Below are positions 1 to 5,457 of a stretch of 5,457 nt of DNA, piece after piece. Below the pieces are notes generated by a model that saw nothing but the letters and a program-made list of their open reading frames with translations, had not been told where the DNA came from and did no database searches. The DNA lies in the NCBI GenBank assembly GCA_023146355.1, contig JAGLCH010000173.1, positions 1-5,457 of the forward strand, written 5' to 3'. Numbering within the stretch: position 1 is the first letter of the stretch; each line of letters starts with the position of its first letter. This DNA comes from Bacteriovoracaceae bacterium. GTDB taxonomy: Bacteria; Bdellovibrionota; Bacteriovoracia; Bacteriovoracales; Bacteriovoracaceae. The position numbers were made by a program, and so were the translations under genes.

Positions 1-458
1 GTGTTGCTGGGGATATTTCTATTAATCTTGCGAAAGGCAAAGTCCGTTCCTGCATCAACAGATGGAACGACCATGTCTACGTCCATCATTTCAGCACGGA
101 CCTGCTGATCATAAAAGAGAGTTCCATTGGTTAAAAGACAGGTTTTATACTGGGGATAATTGTTCTTTAGATGCTCCACAATCTTACCAAAGTGGAGATA
201 TAGCATTGGCTCGCCAGAGCCAGCAAAAGTAATATAGTCCAGTTCAGGATTAGGAGAAAGAACGCGATCTAATTCTGTGAGAACATCTCCTATTGGATAG
301 TACTCTTCTCTTTGTACAGTTAGCTTTGTAGTTCTTCCTGCCTCGCAATACACACAATTTAAAGAACAGGTTTTCTTAGGCAAAAGATCAATCCCAAGTG
401 AAACTCCTAGCCGACGAGAAGCTACAGGTCCAAAAATAATATTTAACTTATTAGTCAT
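1..458 (-). CDS. Radical SAM protein, COG0731 type (partial, N-terminal 152 residues)
   Basis: The visible 152 codons are the N-terminal part of a radical SAM enzyme; the C-terminus lies beyond the left edge. The cluster-binding motif CSLNCVYC (C31, C35, C38, a CX3CX2C pattern) would hold the [4Fe-4S] cluster that cleaves S-adenosylmethionine. It is followed by FAGSGEPML (79-86), the GGEP-like strand that contacts SAM, then LLTNGTLF (108-115) and VVPSVDAG (130-137), which fit further strands of the barrel. The opening FGPVASRRLGVSLGIDLLP (9-27) is typical of the COG0731 group, related to the wyosine-forming TYW1 enzymes; the bacterial members have no agreed substrate, so no reaction is assigned. 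The start ATG (458-456) has a GGAG Shine-Dalgarno 7 bases upstream and overlaps the stop of the upstream MFS gene by 8 bases (ATGACTAA), suggesting translational coupling. Cytoplasmic. Family sure, function unknown. Confidence 0.9.
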   Translation of the reverse strand, partial: MTNKLNIIFGPVASRRLGVSLGIDLLPKKTCSLNCVYCEAGRTTKLTVQREEYYPIGDVLTELDRVLSPNPELDYITFAGSGEPMLYLHFGKIVEHLKNNYPQYKTCLLTNGTLFYDQQVRAEMMDVDMVVPSVDAGTDFAFRKINRNIPSN

Positions 459-1596
459 TTTTTTGCTCCGCAAAGATTGGTACCTTCATACTAAAGTAGA
501 GAGAAAACATTCCTATAAATGCTCCAAAAAAGAATGGGATTTTATAATCAATTTTCCAAAGTAGGCCACCCAAAACAGGAATCACGACAGCGGCAATATG
601 ATTAATGGTAAAGCTCACTCCTGCAGAAGGTGCGATATCTTTAGGGTCTGCAACTTTTTGAAAGTAAGTTTTAATACTCATTGAAAAATTAAAAAGCATA
701 TTATCAAGTATATAAAATATAGCAACAACGATGGGGCTATCAGTAAATGCGTAAACCATAAATATCGCTATCATTCCAGTGTACTCAATCATGAGCATTT
801 TTCGCTCGCCAAATCGATTAATACCTTTTGCAATCTGTGGAAGCCAAAAGAAGTTAATAAGATTATTAAAGGCAAAAAGAAGAGTAACTGTAGTTATAGA
901 AAAATTAAACTTTTGCACCATTAAGAATGTGGCAAATACCATAAAAATTTGGCGCCTGGAGCCACTTAAAAAAGTGAGTAGATAATAAAGCCAATACTCC
1001 CGTCTTAAGATTAATTTTTTATGCTGGGCAGGTAAGTCAGGATTAGTTGGATTCGTTCGTAGTGACCAAATTCCGGCAATTACAGCAACGCTCCCAAACA
1101 GAATATAGTTAACTTTATATGGCAATGAAGTTGCTGAAACAAATAGGACTCCACCTGTTAAAATACTTGCCAAGGCACTAAATCGCTTCAAACGAGCTAG
1201 CACAAAAGGAGTTTCCTTCTTTGAAAAATACTGAAGAGTCAAAGACTGATTTACGGTTTCAAAGTAATGAAAACCAAATGACATTATAACCGTGGTAATA
1301 ATAAGCCCACCAAGATCTGGAAAAAGACCAACACTTGCGACGCCAAGCCCAGTTACGATAACGGATATTGAAGCAAGCCGATGCTCTTTAATAAGATAAA
1401 GCAGATAAACAACAAGTAGAGCTAGAAATCCCGGCACTTCGCGTAAAGAGTGAATAAGCCCTACACCAAAACTATCTATAGAAGCAACTTCAACTGCAAA
1501 ATTATTAAATAAAGTCCGCCACGCCTGAAAGCTGATAACTGAGCCTAGACTTAGAACAAGCAGATATCTGTACATTTCTTTTTTTTTCAACTCCAT
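451..1596 (-). CDS. MFS family transporter, 12 predicted membrane helices
   Basis: A 381-residue, very hydrophobic inner-membrane protein with about twelve membrane segments, roughly 10-30, 42-67, 76-92, 95-118, 140-157, 160-178, 203-228, 233-253, 268-283, 286-307, 325-346 and 351-370. A basic central loop (179-200) separates two six-helix halves, the usual MFS layout. GINRFGERKM (258-267) between helices 8 and 9 resembles MFS motif A. The canonical motif A between helices 2 and 3 is not recognisable (only KEHR, 70-73). Other notable segments are LREVPGFLA (51-59) and SGSRRQ (211-216). The substrate cannot be told from sequence. The start ATG has only a weak GGA 7 bases upstream; Met8 is a less likely alternative because its nearest GGAG is 15 bases away. 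A run of nine A residues on the coding strand (1587-1579) lies in codons 4-7. The gene overlaps the downstream radical SAM gene by 8 bases and is divergent from pepP. Confidence 0.88.
   Translation of the reverse strand: MELKKKEMYRYLLVLSLGSVISFQAWRTLFNNFAVEVASIDSFGVGLIHSLREVPGFLALLVVYLLYLIKEHRLASISVIVTGLGVASVGLFPDLGGLIITTVIMSFGFHYFETVNQSLTLQYFSKKETPFVLARLKRFSALASILTGGVLFVSATSLPYKVNYILFGSVAVIAGIWSLRTNPTNPDLPAQHKKLILRREYWLYYLLTFLSGSRRQIFMVFATFLMVQKFNFSITTVTLLFAFNNLINFFWLPQIAKGINRFGERKMLMIEYTGMIAIFMVYAFTDSPIVVAIFYILDNMLFNFSMSIKTYFQKVADPKDIAPSAGVSFTINHIAAVVIPVLGGLLWKIDYKIPFFFGAFIGMFSLYFSMKVPIFAEQKND
466..469 (-). promoter_or_regulatory. Ribosome binding site of the radical SAM gene, inside the MFS gene
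   Basis: GGAG on the minus strand lies 7 bases before the ATG at 458-456. It sits within the last codons of the upstream MFS gene. This supports the chosen start and a reinitiation or coupling mode of translation. Confidence 0.7.
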
Positions 1597-1674
1597 TATC
1601 TTGTCCGAACGTGTCTAAAGGAATAAAATTCTAAGTCTAAATAAGACGATAATTTTTATCATAAGGAAAGACCT
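1597..1674. promoter_or_regulatory. Divergent intergenic region between the MFS gene and pepP
   Basis: This 78-base, AT-rich gap must hold promoters for both directions. GATAAT (1648-1653) on the plus strand is a plausible -10 box for pepP, but nothing like TTGACA lies 16-18 bases upstream. The same spot forms a short inverted repeat, GATAA-ttt-TTATC (1648-1660), giving GATAAA on the minus strand, and TAGAAT also occurs on the minus strand near 1634-1629. TCTAA is repeated at 1614, 1630 and 1636. The exact promoters cannot be fixed by eye. AAGGA (1663-1667) is the pepP ribosome binding site. Confidence 0.4.
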
Positions 1675-3003
1675 ATGGAAAGGTTTGTTGAAAGACGCAA
1701 AAGGCTCTTAAGTACCATTGAAGAGGGTATTATTTTTATCCCATCTGAGGAGCTCAAAATACGCAGCAATGATACCCAGTACCCCTTCCGACAAAATAGT
1801 AATTTCCTCTACCTCACTGGCTTTACTGAGCCCAATTCACTTCTCGTTCTATCAAAGGCAAAAGGCCTTGAGGCGATGATGATCTTCGTTCACAAAAGAG
1901 ACTCTATTGAAGAGATGTGGACTGCAAAGGGGATTGATCAGGACACAATTAAAGAAAATCTCAGACTAACAGAAGTATATGATACAGAGACAATGGACGA
2001 GGTTGTTCCTGAGCTTTTAAAAAAGCATTGTAATGTTTATCTGGACCTCTATGGTGATGATGCATTAATGAATAAACTTCGCGGCCACTGTCGAAAATTA
2101 AAGAGAGTAAGGAAAACAAAGGGCCATAAGTATCCTCAAGCATTTATTGATATTGTTGATGAAATCGCTAAAATGCGTGCGATCAAAGATGGAACGGAAG
2201 TCTCTAGAATTAAAAAAGCTATTTCACTTTCTAAAAGGGCCCATCTTGCTGCCATGGCATATGCAGGACCGGGGAGAAATGAACACGACGTAGCGGCACT
2301 GCTTGAGTTTCTATTTAAAGCTGAGGGAGGATCAGGTCCCGCGTATGCTTCTGTTGTAGCTGGAGGAGATAATATAAATACACTTCACTACTCAGAAAAT
2401 GACAAACTCCTCATCGATGGCCAGCTAATGTTGATCGATGCTGGTGCAGAGTTTGATGGCTACGCAAGTGATGTAACCAGAACCTTTCCAGTAAATGGTA
2501 AATTTTCAGATCTACAGCGTGATATCTATTCAGTCGCACTTAAGTCTCAAGAAAGTGCTATTGCTATGATTCGTCCAGGAGTTACCCTTCATGATGTTCA
2601 TAACAAAGCAATGTCTGTGATGATTGAAGGATTGATCGAACTCGACATATTTGGTGGAACGGTTGAAGATGTGATTGAATCAAAACAAATACTGCATTTT
2701 TCTCCCCACCGAACCTGTCACTGGCTAGGACTTGATGTTCACGATGTTAATCCTCACTTGGATCATTTTGATAATCCTGTATTGCTTGAACCTGGGATGG
2801 TAATTGCGGTGGAGCCTGGGCTTTATTTTCCAAAGAGTGGAAAGTATTCACCTACGAAATATAGAGGGATGGGAGTTCGAATAGAAGATAATATTCTCGT
2901 TACAAAAGATGGTCATAAAATACTGACGAAAGGAATCCCCAAAACAATTGATGATATTGAAAGAGCTTGCGCTGAGGAAATCCAAGAACTAGTAATCCCT
3001 TAG
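1675..3003 (+). CDS. pepP: Xaa-Pro aminopeptidase (aminopeptidase P, peptidase family M24B)
   Basis: This cytoplasmic metallo-aminopeptidase removes the N-terminal residue from peptides whose second residue is proline. The 442-residue length matches the classic PepP of about 440. Residues 1 to about 140 form the aminopeptidase P N-terminal domain, including YPFRQNSNFLYLTGF (36-50). From about 165 follows the pita-bread catalytic domain. All five metal ligands of the family are visible: D255 and D266 in LIDAGAEFDGYASDVTRT, H349 in HWLGLDVHDV, E380 in AVEPGLYF and E404 in GVRIEDN. The supporting histidines H238 (TLHYS), H345 and H356 are also present, so the enzyme should be active with two divalent metals, usually Mn. 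AAGGA 7 bases before the ATG supports the start. The gene is monocistronic in appearance: divergent from the MFS gene and overlapping the convergent prenyl synthase by 15 bases at its 3' end. Prolidase (PepQ) is less likely given length and N-domain. Confidence 0.95.
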   Translation: MERFVERRKRLLSTIEEGIIFIPSEELKIRSNDTQYPFRQNSNFLYLTGFTEPNSLLVLSKAKGLEAMMIFVHKRDSIEEMWTAKGIDQDTIKENLRLTEVYDTETMDEVVPELLKKHCNVYLDLYGDDALMNKLRGHCRKLKRVRKTKGHKYPQAFIDIVDEIAKMRAIKDGTEVSRIKKAISLSKRAHLAAMAYAGPGRNEHDVAALLEFLFKAEGGSGPAYASVVAGGDNINTLHYSENDKLLIDGQLMLIDAGAEFDGYASDVTRTFPVNGKFSDLQRDIYSVALKSQESAIAMIRPGVTLHDVHNKAMSVMIEGLIELDIFGGTVEDVIESKQILHFSPHRTCHWLGLDVHDVNPHLDHFDNPVLLEPGMVIAVEPGLYFPKSGKYSPTKYRGMGVRIEDNILVTKDGHKILTKGIPKTIDDIERACAEEIQELVIP

Positions 3004-3912
3004 AACAATAAGATCAAGGAGCCCGTTAATACTAGCGATTTGATGACCTGGAATTTCTGTGATTATTCTTTTTGCGTATTCAATTTTTTCTTTTGCAACA
3101 TCCTTAACAATGTTTTTTGCTTGCTCAAGAAGTTCACTCGAGATTGATTCTGGGGTTAGCTTTCCTTGATAGAATGTATCTTTCAACTCTGCAGATAAAT
3201 CGAAGAGCTTATAGATCACTGCATTGAGTTGACCATTTTTTAGATCATTGAAAGGCTCTTTTTGAGGGTCTCCTGAAAAATCTAAGACATCATCAACTAG
3301 TTGAAAAGCAATTCCAACAGATCGCCCAAAATCACGAAGTGCAACTGCCACCTTTTCATCACCGTGAATGATACCTGGGATTGCTGCGCAAAGTCCCATA
3401 ACACTGCCCGTTTTAAGTTCTGCAACGTCAAGAATATCTTCGAATGAGACCGATTGAGACTCAGTAGATTTAAGCTGTATCCACTCTCCAAGAGAGAGAT
3501 CTTTAATTACTTTTGAAGATTCCTGAAGAATTTCTATATTGTCTAGTTCTGCCAAGCGCCAGATAACATCTGCCAAAAGATAGTCTCCGGCCAACACAGC
3601 ATATTTATTTGATGAAAGAGCGTTAATGGATGGACGCTGCCTTCTAGTGGTCGCCTCGTCAATAACATCATCATGGGCAAGGCTAGCAGCATGAATTTGC
3701 TCTACACAAATAGCGTGGGGAACGAGCTCATCAATTTTGAGGCCTAAATGCTTCGCGATTAGGAATAAGAGCATAGGTCGCAAACGTTTTCCACCTGCAA
3801 GTACAGAACTATTTAAAAGCTCAGAAATATCCGTAGGATGAAGCTCTCCTAAAATACAATCTAGGCCTTTGGCAGTGTCTAAAATATCTTCTGGTATGAA
3901 TTGTAATTCCAT
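2989..3912 (-). CDS. trans-Polyprenyl diphosphate synthase (IspA/IspB family)
   Basis: This 307-residue enzyme condenses isopentenyl diphosphate units onto an allylic diphosphate, making a prenyl chain for quinone side chains or other isoprenoids in the cytoplasm. Visible family motifs are GGKRLRP (40-46, diphosphate binding), H74, the first Asp-rich motif DDVID (81-85) followed by R90-R91, KT (167-168), and FQLVDDVLDFSGD (203-215) with the second Asp-rich motif D207/D208/D211. The residue five places before the first motif is Ala (A76) and the one four before is Ser, not the bulky aromatics of short-chain farnesyl/geranylgeranyl synthases, so a medium or long product is likelier; this is inference. 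After the second motif the usual GK-TLP segment reads NGQLNAV (226-232), so a normally conserved lysine is Gln228. The start has AAGGG 7 bases upstream and a near-consensus promoter. It is convergent with pepP. An IspB-like (octaprenyl/heptaprenyl) role is my best guess. Confidence 0.92.
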   Translation of the reverse strand: MELQFIPEDILDTAKGLDCILGELHPTDISELLNSSVLAGGKRLRPMLLFLIAKHLGLKIDELVPHAICVEQIHAASLAHDDVIDEATTRRQRPSINALSSNKYAVLAGDYLLADVIWRLAELDNIEILQESSKVIKDLSLGEWIQLKSTESQSVSFEDILDVAELKTGSVMGLCAAIPGIIHGDEKVAVALRDFGRSVGIAFQLVDDVLDFSGDPQKEPFNDLKNGQLNAVIYKLFDLSAELKDTFYQGKLTPESISSELLEQAKNIVKDVAKEKIEYAKRIITEIPGHQIASINGLLDLIVLRDY

Positions 3913-3937
3913 CTATAATCCCTTGTAATTACGTCCA

Positions 3938-3966
3938 ATTATCCTATGCCACTGGACAGTAGTCAA
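3938..3966 (-). promoter_or_regulatory. Sigma-70 type promoter of the polyprenyl synthase gene
   Basis: On the minus strand TTGACT (3966-3961) and GATAAT (3943-3938) are separated by exactly 17 bases. Each matches five of six positions of the TTGACA/TATAAT consensus. Transcription would start about 3931, giving a leader of roughly 20 bases with the AAGGG ribosome binding site at 3924-3920. This is the best promoter in the window. Confidence 0.72.
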
Positions 3967-4021
3967 CAATAGTTTAAATTCCTGATCAAATTGTGCCATG
4001 CTACATCAGCAGACCTGCCCA

Positions 4022-4030
4022 TGATACAAT
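4022..4030 (+). promoter_or_regulatory. Putative extended -10 promoter of the lytic transglycosylase gene
   Basis: TGATACAAT is an extended -10 element (TGN followed by TACAAT, five of six matches). No good -35 is present at the proper distance (TACATC at 4002-4007). The -10 ends only 6 bases before the ATG at 4037, so transcription would begin at or next to the start codon. No Shine-Dalgarno is seen at normal spacing; only GAG at 4032-4034, two bases before the ATG. The match is short and could be chance. Confidence 0.4.
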
Positions 4031-4036
4031 TGAGCT

Positions 4037-5457
4037 ATGAAAAGAATAGCTCTCATTGCCTGCTCCCTATTTGTTATTTCCAGTTCAAGCTTTGCGCTTG
4101 AGTCCGGAGATGTTTTACAGATTAAAAATAAGACATTCAATGCTAGAACCTCTATTTACTTTAAGGGTAAAAACAATCTTGCCTTTATCCTCACCAACAA
4201 GGATGTAGCTGAAATTAGCGATGTTCGCATACTGCCATCGGGAAATAAGGCACTCCGAATTGGAGTTATTTCTGGCCCAAATACGGGAAAAAAAGCGTGG
4301 ATCTATTACAACATTAAGGATCCACAGTTTGATGTTTTCTCTGCAAGTATGGATTCATTTGATCCTATCGAAGAAGTAACCTCAGCTGCGACTTCAATAA
4401 AGAGGCCTAAAGTTGAAGTAGAGAGAATTACTTCAAAGCAAGATGAAGCAACAGTGAAGGAATCAAAAGATCTAATAAAGTACGATCAACTCTTCCTAAC
4501 AGCGGTTAAAAAACATGAGCAGGAAATGAAAGACAAAGCGGCAAAGTCTTTTTTAAAGCAGACAGAAAAGGCACTAAATGATTTAGTTATAGGAAAGGAG
4601 ACTAAAGAAAATTACTGCGCCGATTGCCAGGACTTCGCTTTTCAGTCTCCACTGAACGACATTACATTTGAAAAATGTTCTACAAGTAATAATGATTTTG
4701 AACCCAACTTCAAGTCAGCATATGATGCATCCATGTCTATAATAAAAAATGACGTAAATTCACAAGAGTTCTCCATGGCGCTTAAATGTATCAATGGTGG
4801 AATGCAAGGCTCAATGAAGGGCACTGGCGGATTTTACAACTGTCCCTCCCCAAAGTCATTTCTCAAGGAGGCAAGCAGAAAAGCTTCAACAAGGCCCTGC
4901 TTATCAAAAAGTATGGTCGGCTCTACAGCAGCTGAAATATTTCTTGCCTCCAAATGTCTAGACATGGACCTCAAAAGTATTCTTCCCCTTCTCCACCATG
5001 AATCAAGATTTATACCAAATGTTAAAAGCGTGACTGGTGCTGGAGGTATTGGACAATTAACTGGGGTGGCAATCAAGGAAATCAATAGAAATCTAAACCG
5101 CATCACTTCGAAATATGGAAAGAAACCCGGATGCGAATACTTAAAAGATATACCTCAGATGCACAGTGGTTTTATATGTTCAAGAATGCACGTCCCAACG
5201 AATCCAAGACAAAATGTTGTCTTCTCAATGATTTATCAAAAACTACTTCGTGACAATAAGTCAAAAAGCCCTCGAAAGTCAGTAAGTACATGGTTAAAAA
5301 AACGAACATCACCTCTCACAAAAAACCACAGGGATCAAATTGAAGAGATGCTACTGAGAACATCATACAACTCAGGACCAGGAACAGTGCTTGCAGCGTT
5401 CAATAGTTTTGCAGCGTCTCCACGGAATCGCAATTTACCATATACACAATTTATGAA
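4037..5457 (+). CDS. Secreted lytic transglycosylase with SLT (GH23-like) domain, partial at the 3' end
   Basis: The 473 visible codons run off the right edge. Residues 1-20 form a Sec signal peptide (KR, hydrophobic core, then SSSFA before a likely signal peptidase I cut after A20), so the protein acts in the periplasm or outside. Residues about 22-115 form a compact beta-rich region with GKKAWIYYN (84-92), which may be an SH3-like wall-binding fold (inference). A charged, probably helical or coiled-coil stretch covers about 135-190. Residues 194-307 are cysteine-rich (C194, C197, C214, C251, C269, C288, C307). The catalytic SLT domain begins near 300: the HES motif with catalytic E322, GAGGIGQLT (334-342), NPRQNVVFSMIYQKLL (389-404) and YNSGPG (444-449). 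Such enzymes cleave the MurNAc-GlcNAc bond of peptidoglycan to anhydro-muropeptides. A TGA at 4031-4033 is in frame just upstream and the next Met is residue 104, so the start is firm. Divergent from the prenyl synthase gene. Confidence 0.88.
   Translation, partial: MKRIALIACSLFVISSSSFALESGDVLQIKNKTFNARTSIYFKGKNNLAFILTNKDVAEISDVRILPSGNKALRIGVISGPNTGKKAWIYYNIKDPQFDVFSASMDSFDPIEEVTSAATSIKRPKVEVERITSKQDEATVKESKDLIKYDQLFLTAVKKHEQEMKDKAAKSFLKQTEKALNDLVIGKETKENYCADCQDFAFQSPLNDITFEKCSTSNNDFEPNFKSAYDASMSIIKNDVNSQEFSMALKCINGGMQGSMKGTGGFYNCPSPKSFLKEASRKASTRPCLSKSMVGSTAAEIFLASKCLDMDLKSILPLLHHESRFIPNVKSVTGAGGIGQLTGVAIKEINRNLNRITSKYGKKPGCEYLKDIPQMHSGFICSRMHVPTNPRQNVVFSMIYQKLLRDNKSKSPRKSVSTWLKKRTSPLTKNHRDQIEEMLLRTSYNSGPGTVLAAFNSFAASPRNRNLPYTQFM

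Larger units (their letters stand above)
3913..4036. other. Divergent intergenic region between the prenyl synthase and transglycosylase genes
   Basis: These 124 bases hold the strong minus-strand promoter at 3938-3966 and the weaker plus-strand extended -10 at 4022-4030. The promoters do not overlap. TGATCA (3983-3988) is a small palindrome between them. I see no coding sequence, terminator hairpin or RNA gene here. Confidence 0.6.

Noticed and set aside
779..985. A 68-codon open frame on the plus strand
   Set aside because: It is antisense to well-formed membrane helices of the MFS gene, and its composition looks like a shadow frame.
1961..2143. A 60-codon minus-strand open frame with a run of histidines
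   Set aside because: The His run is the reverse reading of pepP codons. The frame lies entirely inside an intact gene.
3297..3491. A 64-codon minus-strand open frame within the prenyl synthase gene
   Set aside because: It is on the same strand in another frame, covering the region of the conserved KT and second Asp-rich motifs, and shows no features of its own.
4037..4063. LIAC at residues 6-9 of the transglycosylase as a lipoprotein lipobox
   Set aside because: Only eight residues precede the cysteine, too short a signal. A longer hydrophobic core continues to a good signal peptidase I site after A20.
4642..4824. A 60-codon minus-strand open frame
   Set aside because: It is antisense to the cysteine-rich part of the transglycosylase and has no supporting signal.
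4834..5106. A 90-codon open frame on the minus strand
   Set aside because: It lies wholly inside the transglycosylase gene, opposite its catalytic E322 and GIGQLT motifs. It has no ribosome binding site that stands out and no recognisable protein features.

Overview
The window is an AT-rich stretch of bacterial chromosome with dense, ordinary housekeeping-type gene content. It holds five protein genes and no sign of RNA genes, CRISPR, insertion sequences or phage. The proteins are rich in Lys, Ile, Phe, Asn and Ser. The Sec-type signal peptide, the periplasm-type cysteine-rich lytic transglycosylase and the PepP/polyprenyl synthase types point to a Gram-negative bacterium. My guess is a predatory or related lineage of the Bdellovibrionota (Bacteriovorax-like). 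This rests on general protein flavour only and is weak.

Layout from left to right: (1) positions 1-458, minus strand, the N-terminal third to half of a radical SAM enzyme of the COG0731 type, running off the left edge; (2) 451-1596, minus strand, a 12-helix MFS transporter whose stop codon overlaps the radical SAM start by 8 bases, so the two are probably co-transcribed and translationally coupled; (3) a 78-base divergent intergenic region; (4) 1675-3003, plus strand, a complete PepP-type Xaa-Pro aminopeptidase with all five metal ligands; (5) 2989-3912, minus strand, a trans-polyprenyl diphosphate synthase that converges on pepP and overlaps its 3' end by 15 bases; (6) a 124-base divergent intergenic region with a near-consensus sigma-70 promoter for the synthase; (7) 4037 to the right edge, plus strand, a secreted multi-domain lytic transglycosylase, cut off by the window end.

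The genes do not form one pathway. The MFS/radical SAM pair is the only likely operon. The polyprenyl synthase supplies a quinone side chain or a lipid carrier, and the transglycosylase cleaves peptidoglycan in the periplasm. PepP trims peptides with proline at position 2 in the cytoplasm. I did not find a convincing new biological system. The points most worth a second look are the MFS/radical SAM coupling, the unusual architecture and apparently leaderless start of the transglycosylase, the altered motif after the second Asp-rich motif of the prenyl synthase, and the terminator-less convergent overlap.
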